Of a stretch of DNA of 14,750 bases, positions 8,401 to 14,750 are shown piece by piece (the stretch's first letter is position 1; every line of letters begins with the position of its first letter). The notes beneath the pieces were generated by a model. The model had not been told where the DNA came from. It ran no database searches and saw only the letters and a list, made by a program, of their open reading frames with translations. A program made the position numbers and the translations under genes. The stretch is from Verrucomicrobiales bacterium (GTDB lineage: Bacteria > Verrucomicrobiota > Verrucomicrobiia > Limisphaerales > UBA9464), in contig DLVS01000236.1 in NCBI GenBank assembly GCA_003445095.1, positions 1 through 14,750 of the forward strand. Direction: 5' to 3'.

Positions 8401-8619
8401 CCCCTGGTTATTTCGACCGGCGCCGGCGCTGAAATGCGTCAGGCAATGGGGGTCGCGGTCTTCGCCGGCATGATTGGTGTGACGTTCTTCGGGCTGTTCC
8501 TCACGCCGGTGTTCTACGTGGTTATCATGAAGCTCGTCGCACGCTTCTCTCGCCGACCCGCGCATGCGTCGGCGCCGAACCTCGAACCGCCGGCGGCCCC
8601 CGCTCCGACTCCTGCATGA
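5419..8619 (+). CDS. RND multidrug efflux transporter, HAE1 family (MexF/AcrB-like)
   Basis: A full-length 1066-residue inner-membrane, proton-driven pump that captures hydrophobic compounds from the periplasm and membrane. The start MNFSHFFIRRPIFAAVL at 5419 is the standard family N-terminus; the frame is open to 5386 but the extra residues are not family-like. The N-terminal region (LPISEYPEVVPP, YPGANPKTI.ETVA.PLEQQLNGVEN, MFSQATSDGVMTLTVTF) is very like MexF. Proton-relay residues are present: Asp410-Asp411 in GIVVDDAIVVVENVE, and Lys948 in GLACKNAILIVEFA. Two periplasmic porter regions and about twelve membrane helices are in the expected places, with hydrophobic blocks near residues 345-500 and close to the C-terminus. 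The C-terminus is Pro/Ala-rich. No outer-membrane factor gene follows; the next gene is convergent. Substrates cannot be read from sequence; the MexF-like subgroup often handles chloramphenicol- and quinolone-type drugs in other bacteria. Confidence 0.95.
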   Translation: MNFSHFFIRRPIFAAVLSVLIFLVGLIAMYRLPISEYPEVVPPQIVVRAVYPGANPKTISETVAVPLEQQLNGVENSLYMFSQATSDGVMTLTVTFKLGTDIDQAQVLVQNRVSQALPKLPEEVRRLGVLTIKSTPDLTMVVHLFSTDGRYDDVYVRNYATLQVKDVLARISGVGQVQVFGSGDYAMRVWLDPDKIAVKGMTAGDVINAIREQNVQVAAGAVGQQPVASPVALELQINAKGRLVTEEEFGNIIIKTGKQGETVQLKDVARIELGAGEFALRSLLNNRSAAAIPIFQQPGSNALELSKNVRQTMATLKKSFPDGLDFNVVYDPTVFVRKSIEAVVHTLFEAVLLVVLVVLLFLQTWRASIIPLAAVPVSLIGTFAVMSVFGFSINALSLFGLVLAIGIVVDDAIVVVENVERNIALGFSPVEATKRAMTEVTGPIVATALVLCAVFVPTAFISGLTGQFYKQFAITIAISTVISAFNSLTLSPALAAVLLRDHQAPKDRFTRILDGLFGWLFRPFNRFFAWIGNKYSAGVARVVRVSGVALVVYAGLVFLAGNIFARVPAGFIPDQDKQYLICVAQLPDAASLDRTDAVMRRMTDLAMQVPGVESSVAFPGLSPNGFTASPNSGITFIILKPFEERRSKDLTATAIAAKLNAVFAEIQEARTLVINAPAVNGLSTGGGFKLYLEDRAGLGQEALFGTTWGIIGQSYQTNVLQAVYSTFQINVPQIEADVNRTKAKSMGVPLQSVFEAMQIYLGSLYVNDFNRFGRTYQVIAQADAPFRSRLEDVSRLKTRNEQGQMVPLGTLLRVKEAYGPDRVMRYNGYPAAEINGAPAHGYSSGQAEAFIENLVRQNLPPGMGFEWTELAHQQRIAGNTAIYVFPLCLLLVFLVLAAQYESLSLPLVIILIVPMCLLSAMLGVMIKGGDNNIFTQIGLIVLVGLACKNAILIVEFAREKQHQGMSILEAALEACRLRLRPILMTSIAFIAGVYPLVISTGAGAEMRQAMGVAVFAGMIGVTFFGLFLTPVFYVVIMKLVARFSRRPAHASAPNLEPPAAPAPTPA

Positions 8620-8620
8620 G

Positions 8621-8639
8621 ATTGTGGAGGCCCCACAAT
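8621..8639. terminator. Short hairpin between convergent pump and P-II genes
   Basis: A perfect 7-bp inverted repeat, ATTGTGG (8621-8627) and CCACAAT (8633-8639) with a 5-base loop, begins directly after the pump stop codon and ends 13 bases before the end of the convergent P-II gene. Only a weak T stretch (TTT) follows on the + strand and none on the minus strand, so it may be a weak or bidirectional terminator. Confidence 0.5.
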
Positions 8640-8652
8640 TTCCAATTCGAGT

Positions 8653-9077
<425 letters not shown>

Positions 9078-9148
9078 ATTCGGGCTGCGGGTGTGGGTCG
9101 GGAAGGGGCCCGCGTTGGAGAATTCCGAGAGGTCGCGGACCGGAGGTA

Positions 9149-9208
9149 ATGATGACGACGAGACTAGACTGCGTAACTCGACTTGTTCGCACCACGGACG
9201 CCTTCTAG
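9149..9208 (+). CDS. Possible 19-residue leader peptide upstream of clpS
   Basis: A short ORF (MMTTRLDCVTRLVRTTDAF) starts with two adjacent ATG codons at 9149 and 9152. It has the best ribosome binding site in the window, GGAGGT at 9142-9147, ideally spaced for the second ATG. It ends with TAG at 9206-9208, nine bases before the GTG start of clpS, which itself has no visible Shine-Dalgarno sequence. The small ORF is in the same reading frame as clpS, so one amber codon separates them. Possible readings are a translated leader that couples translation to clpS, an N-terminal ClpS extension interrupted by a stop (real or a sequencing error), or chance. ClpS needs no such extension to match its family, which favours a leader or coupling ORF. 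Translation is inferred. Confidence 0.4.
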   Translation: MMTTRLDCVTRLVRTTDAF

Positions 9209-9217
9209 GCTCCCCGG

Positions 9218-9523
9218 GTGCCGGACACCATCGAGATTGCTCGGCCTGAGACGGAGTTCACGGTCGAAGAGAAGACCCGACCTACCCGCGAGCCGGGGTT
9301 CCTCGTCATTTGTTGGAACGACCCGATCAACCTGATGGCGTACGTGACCCACGTCTTTCAAAGCGTGTTCGCGTGGGAGCGCCAAAAGGCGGAGAAGCAT
9401 ATGCGGGAAGTTCACGAAAAGGGAAAGAGTGTCCTGACGCGGGACAGCTTCGAGAAAGCGGAATTCTACGTGCATCAACTCCAGAAGTTCTCGCTCCAGG
9501 CGACGCTTGAGCCAGACAACTAA
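9218..9523 (+). CDS. clpS: ATP-dependent Clp protease adaptor ClpS (N-recognin)
   Basis: A 101-residue ClpS, the adaptor that binds destabilising N-terminal residues (Leu, Phe, Tyr, Trp) and hands such proteins to the ClpA/ClpC-type unfoldase of the Clp protease in the cytoplasm. A flexible N-terminal arm of about 26 residues precedes the core GFLVICWNDPINLMAYVTHVFQ. The binding-pocket residues fall at the same numbers as in E. coli ClpS: Asn34, Asp35, Met40 and His66 (REVHEKGKSV). The third pocket residue, Asp36 in E. coli, is Pro36 here, as in the NDP-type ClpS of actinobacteria. The start is GTG at 9218 with no Shine-Dalgarno sequence; translation may depend on the small ORF just upstream. 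It is 17 bases from the next gene and clusters with aat, which makes ClpS substrates. Confidence 0.92.
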   Translation: MPDTIEIARPETEFTVEEKTRPTREPGFLVICWNDPINLMAYVTHVFQSVFAWERQKAEKHMREVHEKGKSVLTRDSFEKAEFYVHQLQKFSLQATLEPDN

Positions 9524-9540
9524 ACCAATCCTCTGCTCGA

Positions 9541-10020
9541 GTGAAGCTGTTGTCTCATACTGGAGGGAAGTATGCAGTGCGCCTGGATTCGCGCGAATAC
9601 GATGCCTTGCTGGCGGCGCTCGGGCTGCGGGCGCATCTTTCCCGGACGCGACGCTCGCTAACCACGGATACCGCCACGGATCCGCGATTGCGGGCCGCCC
9701 AAGCTGATTTCGACTCGGCGTTGGGGGAGTTCCAACGAGAGTTGACCCAGACCCTCGAACGCCTGTTGGCGGATCCGGAAAAATGCGCGACCCACGGAAA
9801 AGGAGCTCGGGTGTTGACTCTGACCGACGAGGAGATCGGGCTCCTCTTGCAGGGATTGAATGATGTGAAGGTGGCGGCGTGGGAACGGTTGGGTTGCCCG
9901 AATTTTGAGGAAGGCCAGCGGCCCGATGTGTGCGAGGAAAATTTCTTATGCCTTTGGGTGATGCAGGCGACCGATCTGTTCCAATCATTCCTGCTGGCGG
10001 TGTTGCAGGGTGAAGAGTGA
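9541..10020 (+). CDS. DUF2017-like protein of unknown function in the clpS-aat cluster
   Basis: A 159-residue soluble, probably mostly helical protein with no signal peptide or membrane segment. Visible segments include LDSREYDALLAAL near the N-terminus, a helical middle (about 45-85), LTDEEIGLLLQGLNDVKVAAWERLG (about 101-125) and a hydrophobic C-terminal helix, NFLCLWVMQATDLFQSFLLAVL. This layout, and its place directly behind clpS, match the DUF2017 family that follows clpS in actinobacteria, but I recognise it mainly from context and a weak pattern. It starts with GTG 17 bases after clpS and ends 6 bases before aat, so it is very likely translated in the same operon. A role in regulating or presenting N-degron substrates is inference from position only. 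Confidence 0.7.
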   Translation: MKLLSHTGGKYAVRLDSREYDALLAALGLRAHLSRTRRSLTTDTATDPRLRAAQADFDSALGEFQRELTQTLERLLADPEKCATHGKGARVLTLTDEEIGLLLQGLNDVKVAAWERLGCPNFEEGQRPDVCEENFLCLWVMQATDLFQSFLLAVLQGEE

Positions 10021-10026
10021 GGGCCG

Positions 10027-10707
10027 GTGACCAATTCCATGGTCTGGCTGTTGGATGATCGGCTTTGGTTCCCGGATCCACGGCAAGCCCGGAATGACGG
10101 CTTGCTAGCGGTCGGCGGCGACCTTTCTCCTCCGCGGTTATTGTTAGGGTATCGGAGTGGCGTCTTTCCCTGGACGGCGGGCCCGGTGACTTGGTGGTCA
10201 CCGGATCCGCGAGCGATCTTCGACCTGGATCGAATTCACATCTCGCGGAGTCTGGCGCGCACCCGTCGGCGCGCCGGTTTTGAGATCACGTTTGATCGCG
10301 ATTTTCCCGGAGTCATTACGGGGTGCGCCGCCGCGCTGCGAGAGGGCAATCCCACGTGGATCACCCGCGAATTCATCGACGCGTACTGCGAACTGCACCG
10401 CGCGGGTCACGCGCACAGCGTCGAGGTGTGGTTTGAGGGCGAATTGGCCGGAGGATTGTACGGAGTGGCCCTTGGCGGATTCTTCGCCGGCGAATCCATG
10501 TTCCACCGCCGAACCGACGCTTCCAAAGTTGCCGTCGTTGAAATAGCCAGGCGCCTTCGCTCCGATGGATTCGCTCTGTTTGACACACAAATGGTGACAC
10601 CCGTGACTCGGCAGTTGGGTGCCTTTGAGGTTCCCCGCAACGAGTATTTGCGCCGGCTGGAGTGCGCAGTGGCGCAGCCGGAAGCTTGGGGCCGTTCGGA
10701 ACATTAA
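10027..10707 (+). CDS. aat: Leucyl/phenylalanyl-tRNA--protein transferase
   Basis: A 226-residue Aat (E. coli 234), the cytosolic enzyme that transfers Leu or Phe from aminoacyl-tRNA to proteins with N-terminal Lys or Arg, marking them for ClpS-dependent degradation. Family motifs in order: WFPDPRQARNDGLLAVGGDLS, GYRSGVFPW, WWSPDPRAIF, SRSLARTRRR, ITREFIDAYCELHRAGHAHSVE.W, GGLYG, FFAGESMFHRRTDASKVA and LFDTQMVTPVTRQLGA. The GTG at 10027 is backed by GAGGG at 10019-10023, just ahead of it; an in-frame ATG lies four codons later at 10039. It begins 6 bases after the DUF2017-like gene. Having transferase and recognin in one cluster makes this a compact N-degron operon. No downstream terminator with a clear U tract was seen. 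Confidence 0.96.
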   Translation: MTNSMVWLLDDRLWFPDPRQARNDGLLAVGGDLSPPRLLLGYRSGVFPWTAGPVTWWSPDPRAIFDLDRIHISRSLARTRRRAGFEITFDRDFPGVITGCAAALREGNPTWITREFIDAYCELHRAGHAHSVEVWFEGELAGGLYGVALGGFFAGESMFHRRTDASKVAVVEIARRLRSDGFALFDTQMVTPVTRQLGAFEVPRNEYLRRLECAVAQPEAWGRSEH

Positions 10708-10772
10708 TTTTTGTTGGCGAGCCTCGTTACATCTGGCGATTGGCGGGGGGAGGTTGCTGTGAGAGATGAAAG

Positions 10773-10811
10773 GAGTCTCGCGGGACTCATCGGGTCGTGA
10801 GTGAGTCACGA
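10773..10811 (+). other. Two small inverted repeats in the leader before the first pilin-like gene
   Basis: GAGTC (10773-10777) pairs with GACTC (10784-10788), and TCGTGA (10795-10800) pairs with TCACGA (10806-10811), the second with a 5-base loop. Both lie 53-91 bases before the pilin-like start, in the 156-base gap after aat. Neither has a T tract, so they are not clear terminators. They may be operator or RNA leader structure, or chance. Confidence 0.25.
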
Positions 10812-10863
10812 ACGAATTGGATCCCGGACGAGGCAATATCAGTAATTCACAATCCTTCATCAT

Positions 10864-11499
10864 ATGAAACTCAGCCTCCCTCGCCGCCTCACAAGCTCTG
10901 CTCGTGGCGGATTCACCCTCGTGGAAATGATCGGGGTTCTCGCCATAATCGCGGTTTTGGCTTCCATGCTACTGCCGCGAGTCTTCGCCGCCATTAACGA
11001 CGCCCGCGTCAACAGCGCGGCGATCGCTATCAACGCTGCCAAATCGGGCGCCATGACCTACTTTGGTAAGTTCGGGCGTTTTGGGGATGTCAACGGCGAC
11101 GTCATTGCGGACCTCACCAGTACCAACGCTTCGGCTTGGGATCGCGAGGTGCTGCTGCGTGGAGGCTACATTGAACGCGCTTTTTCGACGCGGATTTCAG
11201 ATCTCGCCTACATTACCCTCACGAATTGCGTCACCGGCAGCACTGACCCGACGGGGGCCAATGACGCCTACGATTTGGACGGGCTCGGTAGCCCTAGCAA
11301 CGATGCCTCCGCGGGAAGAGTCGTGGTCCAGGCATTTTTGGAGAACGTGGCGTTGGACGATGCCCGGGAGCTCAATCGCAAGATTGACGTTGAAGAAAGC
11401 CTCAGTGCCACGGCCAGTGTCAGTAGTGTCGGGCGTGTGAAGTTCAACATGACCGGCGGTCAGACCGGAACCGTGAAGGTGTATATCGCGCACAGATAG
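10864..11499 (+). CDS. Type IV pilin-like / type II secretion pseudopilin-like protein
   Basis: A 211-residue secreted fibre subunit. The type III signal peptide has a 16-residue basic leader ending Gly15-Gly16, then the prepilin peptidase site GG/FTLVE and the hydrophobic helix GFTLVEMIGVLAIIAVLASMLLPRVF. Mature residue +1 is Phe17 and the conserved Glu at +5 is Glu21. The C-terminal domain (about 45-211) is a soluble region rich in Ser, Thr, Asp and Gly with one Cys (TNCVTG); the stretch DVNGDVIADL and the TGANDAYDLDGLGSP segment could bind calcium, as in some pseudopilins (inference). It sits directly ahead of the GspE and GspF genes, which fits a substrate or pseudopilin of that machine. 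The ATG at 10864 has no Shine-Dalgarno sequence. Whether it builds a pilus or a secretion pseudopilus cannot be decided. Confidence 0.85.
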   Translation: MKLSLPRRLTSSARGGFTLVEMIGVLAIIAVLASMLLPRVFAAINDARVNSAAIAINAAKSGAMTYFGKFGRFGDVNGDVIADLTSTNASAWDREVLLRGGYIERAFSTRISDLAYITLTNCVTGSTDPTGANDAYDLDGLGSPSNDASAGRVVVQAFLENVALDDARELNRKIDVEESLSATASVSSVGRVKFNMTGGQTGTVKVYIAHR

Positions 11500-11548
11500 G
11501 ACAATCTCTGGTGCGACAGCTAGCGGGAGAGCCTTTGCCTCTGAAAGT

Positions 11549-13279
11549 ATGAACCGGAAGCTTCATCCGGATTCGCTGGTCGGTCGGCTGCTCGACGACG
11601 GATTGGTCACCGCTAGTCAGGTGGAGCTGGCGGAAACGGAACAGCGGCGGCGGGGTGGTTCGGTCGCGAAGGTTTTGTCCGAGTTGGGCTTCATCACCCC
11701 CGAGCAATTCACGGCGGTGCTGGCCCGCGAGGCCGGAATTCCCCTGGCCGATCCTGCGAGTTTGCGCCCGGACCCCGAAGTTGCGGGACTGATCCCAGTG
11801 GAAGTCGCGCGTCGGCTCAAGTTGCTCCCCTTGGGCCGTCGCGAGGGCACTCTGATCGTCGCGATGGCCGACCCCTGTGACGTCGTGGCCCTGGATCATC
11901 TCCGCCGTTGTGTCGCGACAGAGGTGGAGATATTGGCAGCTCCAGAACGCGCGATCCATAATGCGTTGGATGCTTCGGAGCAGGTCGAGCCGGGCATTCA
12001 AACGGCGATTAACCGTTGGTTGGCCGAAGAAGCGCCCAAACCGGCCACGACGAGGATCAACGTCGTGACCGCACCGCCGGGCCTGGAAAGTGCCCCTGTC
12101 GTTCAATTGGTGCAGGAGGTTTTGGCTCGCGCCATTGAGATGGGGGCCAGCGACGTTCACTTCGAACCGGCCGAGCAGTGGCTGCGGGTTCGAGTTCGCC
12201 TGGACGGCCTCCTGTTTCCAGACGTCTTGATTCCTAAGCCCCTGCAATCAGCCGTCGTGGCGCGCCTCAAAGTCCTCGGGGATCTGGACGTCGCCGAAAC
12301 GCGAGTGCCACAAGATGGCCGCACTACCCTCACCGCTCATCGGCAACGATACAATCTGCGCATCTCGAGTTTGCCGACTCAATACGGAGAGAGTCTGGTG
12401 GTCCGTCTCTTGCCCGCGGAATCGGCGGTGCCGTCCCTCGCCCAGCTCGGCTTTGATGCGAACACCGCTGATCAGCTTAGGCGAGCGGCGTCTAATCCGC
12501 ACGGGGTGATTATCGTCACGGGGCCGACGGGCAGCGGAAAAACCACCACTCTGTATGCGCTACTGAACGAATTGAACCAACCGGATACCGGAGTCTTCTC
12601 ACTAGAAGACCCGGTCGAAATGCCCGTGGCGGGAGTTCGTCAGACTCAGATTCACGAAGAAGCTGGCTTAACCTATGCCGTGGCTTTGCGGGCTCTGCTG
12701 CGTCAGGATCCAGACGTCATTCTGGTGGGTGAGACCCGAGATTCCGAGACTGCCCAACTCATGGTCCGAGCGGCTATGACTGGCCACCTGGTGCTCACGA
12801 CGCTTCACACCAATGACGCTATCGGAGCGATTCCGCGGCTAATCGATTTGGGCGTCGAACGCTGTCTCCTGTCGGGCAGCTTGGTGGCCGTATTAGCCCA
12901 AAGGCTCGTTCGGTGCTTGTGTCCGGATTGCCGCGCACCCGTGCCCGACGCCGCGCGGTATTACGCGGAGCAGGGAATCGCAATGCCACCGGCGAGCAAG
13001 CCGCGACTTTGGCGGGCGACGGGCTGTGCGAAGTGCCGGAATTCCGGTTACCGCGGCCGCCGAGCCCTGTTCGAGTTGCTGACATTCGACGAAGGGTTGC
13101 ATGCGCTGGTCGCTCGGAATTCGGCCTATGCTGACCTCGTTAACGCAGCTCGGGAATCTGGCATGCGTCCTCTTTTTGAGGTCGGCCTGCGTCAGGTTGT
13201 GGAGGGCGCGACGACCCTGGAAGAGCTTCGGCGAGTAACCCAATCCGAAAGCCGCGAACATGCACACATTCCTATTTAG
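11549..13279 (+). CDS. gspE: GspE/PilB-family assembly ATPase
   Basis: A complete 576-residue hexameric ATPase that powers pilin or pseudopilin assembly from the cytoplasmic side of the inner membrane. An N-terminal T2SSE_N-type domain (about 1-145) is followed by the N2 domain (VQEVLARAIEMGASDVHFEP, about 188-206) and the ATPase core. Walker A is GPTGSGKT (325-332, Lys331); the Asp box contains SLEDPVE (351-357); Walker B is DPDVILVGETRD; the His box is TGHLVLTTLHTNDA (411-424). A zinc-binding tetracysteine site follows: Cys458/Cys461 and Cys493/Cys496. These features are shared by type II secretion GspE and pilus PilB, and the symbol is a choice between the two. The absence of a PilT-type retraction ATPase next door favours a GspE-like role only weakly. 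Its end overlaps the next gene by 20 bases. Confidence 0.93.
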   Translation: MNRKLHPDSLVGRLLDDGLVTASQVELAETEQRRRGGSVAKVLSELGFITPEQFTAVLAREAGIPLADPASLRPDPEVAGLIPVEVARRLKLLPLGRREGTLIVAMADPCDVVALDHLRRCVATEVEILAAPERAIHNALDASEQVEPGIQTAINRWLAEEAPKPATTRINVVTAPPGLESAPVVQLVQEVLARAIEMGASDVHFEPAEQWLRVRVRLDGLLFPDVLIPKPLQSAVVARLKVLGDLDVAETRVPQDGRTTLTAHRQRYNLRISSLPTQYGESLVVRLLPAESAVPSLAQLGFDANTADQLRRAASNPHGVIIVTGPTGSGKTTTLYALLNELNQPDTGVFSLEDPVEMPVAGVRQTQIHEEAGLTYAVALRALLRQDPDVILVGETRDSETAQLMVRAAMTGHLVLTTLHTNDAIGAIPRLIDLGVERCLLSGSLVAVLAQRLVRCLCPDCRAPVPDAARYYAEQGIAMPPASKPRLWRATGCAKCRNSGYRGRRALFELLTFDEGLHALVARNSAYADLVNAARESGMRPLFEVGLRQVVEGATTLEELRRVTQSESREHAHIPI

Positions 13280-14465
13280 CGGCGTCGATCAACACGGCCG
13301 GCAGAAAACGGGCCAGTTGGGCGCGCTCGATGAGACGGACCTAGAAAAGCGCCTGCGGGATCAGGGAGTATGGCTGGTGGATGCGCGTAAAGCGCGACGA
13401 GGTTCGACCCTCATACGACGGGGTGAGGGGGCCTCGCGCCGAGCGCTGACTCAGTTTTGCACATTGATGGCATTCCAGACTCGCGTTGGCATTCCCCTCG
13501 CGACGGCCTTGGAGACCGTGGCGCACGATGGAGAGTCGCGCGCGTTTGCGGGCCTGGTCAAAGAACTCAAGCGCCGGGTTGAATCAGGAGAATCGTTGGC
13601 GGACGCGATGGAAATGTATCCCCGTGGATTCGGGACGAATTTTGTCCAACTCATTCGCGCGGGCGAGCGTGGCGGCTCGTTGCCTGAGTCATTCTTACAA
13701 CTCAAGGCGCATTTTGAATGGCAGGACCGAGTGGCCTCCGAAGTGAAGCAGGCGACGATCTATCCGCTGGTCGTTCTGCTCGCCACGGTCGTGTTTATCG
13801 GAATCCTCTTTACCTTTGTCGTTCCGAAATTCGTCACGCTGCTTGGTGCGGTCAAAGTCCCGCTTCCGGCGCCAACGCGGCTGGTATTTGCGGCCAGTGG
13901 TTTCGTGCGCCATGAGGCCGCAAGGGGGGCGGTGGTGTTGGGCCTTGGGTCAGGTGTGCTGGCATGGGCGAGCCGTCGATCAGCGACTGTGGCTCGGCAG
14001 TTGGATCGGGCACGCTTGGGTCTTCCTCTTGTCGGTCCCCTGGTGCGATTAATCGTGCTTACGCGGTTCGCCCACAACCTGGCGTTGCTCTATCGGAATG
14101 GGGTCTCGTTGCCCTCGGCCCTGGAATTGGTTGGTCGCGTGGTAGGCAGCCGATTGGTGGCGGATGCCGTCAGTGACCTTCGTAGATGCGTGTTGCAGGG
14201 CACAACCTTGAGCGATGCGATGCGTCGTCACGCGCTGTTCCCAGGGTTGCTGATTCGGCTCACGGTGGTCGGCGAGCGGACCGGCCAACTTGATGAGGCA
14301 TTGGAACAGGTCGCTGGATACTACAACGAACTTCTGCCCCGCCGCGTCAAGCAACTGCTGGGCCTGCTTGAGCCGGCATTGATTCTCGGGTTGGTGGGGA
14401 TCGTGGGGTTCGTCGCGCTCGCGGTGATCCTACCTGTTTTGTCGCTCATGCAGAGCCTCCGCTAA
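13260..14465 (+). CDS. gspF: GspF/PilC-family inner-membrane platform protein
   Basis: A 401-residue platform protein that holds the assembly ATPase at the inner membrane and helps insert pilin subunits. The N-terminus (MHTFLFSGVDQHGRQKTGQL) is the family's short beta segment. Two copies of the T2SSF domain follow, at about residues 64-187 and 266-388. Each has the family pattern: FCTLMAFQTRVGIPLATALE and ESGESLADAM in the first, FAHNLALLYRNGVSLPSALE and LQGTTLSDAMRRH in the second, with IRAGERGGSLPESF and TVVGERTGQLDEALEQ. Membrane helices lie at about 166-190, 215-235 and 370-396. The start overlaps the end of the ATPase gene by 20 bases, indicating translational coupling. Six bases separate its stop from the next pilin-like gene. 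Confidence 0.93.
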   Translation: MHTFLFSGVDQHGRQKTGQLGALDETDLEKRLRDQGVWLVDARKARRGSTLIRRGEGASRRALTQFCTLMAFQTRVGIPLATALETVAHDGESRAFAGLVKELKRRVESGESLADAMEMYPRGFGTNFVQLIRAGERGGSLPESFLQLKAHFEWQDRVASEVKQATIYPLVVLLATVVFIGILFTFVVPKFVTLLGAVKVPLPAPTRLVFAASGFVRHEAARGAVVLGLGSGVLAWASRRSATVARQLDRARLGLPLVGPLVRLIVLTRFAHNLALLYRNGVSLPSALELVGRVVGSRLVADAVSDLRRCVLQGTTLSDAMRRHALFPGLLIRLTVVGERTGQLDEALEQVAGYYNELLPRRVKQLLGLLEPALILGLVGIVGFVALAVILPVLSLMQSLR

Positions 14466-14471
14466 ACCGTT

Positions 14472-14750
14472 ATGCGCACGTCGTCTGAATCGTCTCGCTC
14501 CTTTCGGAGGGGCTTCACGCTTCTAGAACTCGTGGGAGTCCTGGCGATCCTCGCCGTGATGACCTGGATTACTGCCGATGGGGTATTTCGGCAGGCGAAG
14601 GAACGGCAGCGACAATATGAGGCGGGGAGACTGGCTGAAATTGGTTCCGCGTTTGTGCGCGCTGTGGGACGGCAACGGCTCATTCCGGCGGAGACCAATT
14701 GGGCTCACCTGGTGGCCGTCGAGTTGGCGGAACCCACCCCCCGAGTCTCG
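14472..14750 (+). CDS. Second type IV pilin-like / pseudopilin protein, 3' end outside window
   Basis: The first 93 codons of a pilin-like gene, open to the window edge. A basic 14-residue leader ends in Arg-Gly, followed by the prepilin peptidase site G/FTLLE and a hydrophobic helix (FTLLELVGVLAILAVMTWI) with Glu at mature position +5. Then comes an amphipathic stretch rich in Arg, Gln and Glu. It begins 6 bases after the gspF-type gene, so it belongs to the same operon. Which minor or major subunit it is cannot be told from the visible part. Confidence 0.85.
   Translation, partial: MRTSSESSRSFRRGFTLLELVGVLAILAVMTWITADGVFRQAKERQRQYEAGRLAEIGSAFVRAVGRQRLIPAETNWAHLVAVELAEPTPRVS

Noticed and set aside
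9164..10201. Long 345-codon open frame on the minus strand
   Set aside because: It lies antisense to clpS, the DUF2017-like gene and aat; its translation is Pro/Arg/Ser-rich with no family motif, as expected for the shadow of GC-rich genes.
11444..12247. 267-codon open frame on the minus strand
   Set aside because: Antisense to the first half of the GspE-type ATPase, whose motifs are clear; no recognisable protein features.

Overview
The window is an ordinary-looking chromosomal stretch of a moderately GC-rich, Gram-negative-type (diderm) bacterium. A tripartite-type RND efflux pump and a type II secretion/type IV pilus-like assembly cluster imply two membranes. A HemQ-type coproheme decarboxylase, a ClpS with the NDP form of its binding motif next to a DUF2017-like gene, and very sparse Shine-Dalgarno sequences suggest a member of the PVC/Acidobacteria-type phyla. 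Verrucomicrobiota is my best guess, inferred from gene content and style and not proven. No rRNA, tRNA, CRISPR array, insertion sequence or phage gene was seen.

Layout. (1) 1-513: 3' part of a ketopantoate reductase (panE), cut by the window edge. (2) 582-1991: an NtrY-like membrane histidine kinase without an intact response regulator beside it, then 2176-2550, a small degenerate receiver protein with Glu at the phosphoacceptor position. (3) 2601-3407: HemQ/ChdC, the last step of coproporphyrin-dependent heme synthesis, with all key residues kept. (4) 3517-8619: a TetR-family repressor, a periplasmic adaptor and a MexF-like RND pump, all on the + strand. A NemR-type inverted repeat overlaps the likely -35 region of the repressor gene. 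No outer-membrane channel gene follows. (5) 8653-8991, minus strand: a P-II nitrogen regulator convergent with the pump gene, with a short hairpin between them. (6) 9149-10707: a tiny ORF with the window's best ribosome binding site, then clpS, a DUF2017-like gene and aat. This is an N-degron module: Aat adds Leu/Phe to protein N-termini and ClpS delivers such proteins to ClpAP-type proteases. (7) 10864-14750: a pilin-like protein, a GspE/PilB ATPase, a GspF/PilC platform protein (overlapping GspE by 20 bp) and the start of a second pilin-like protein cut by the window end.

No gap between genes exceeds about 200 bases. The most interesting non-routine signals are: the strong-SD 19-codon ORF that is in frame with clpS and separated from it by one amber stop; the phosphomimetic-looking pseudo-receiver; the CPYC motif in the TetR ligand domain together with the NemR-like operator; and a HemQ pathway enzyme in a diderm setting. 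I found no convincing undescribed multi-gene system.
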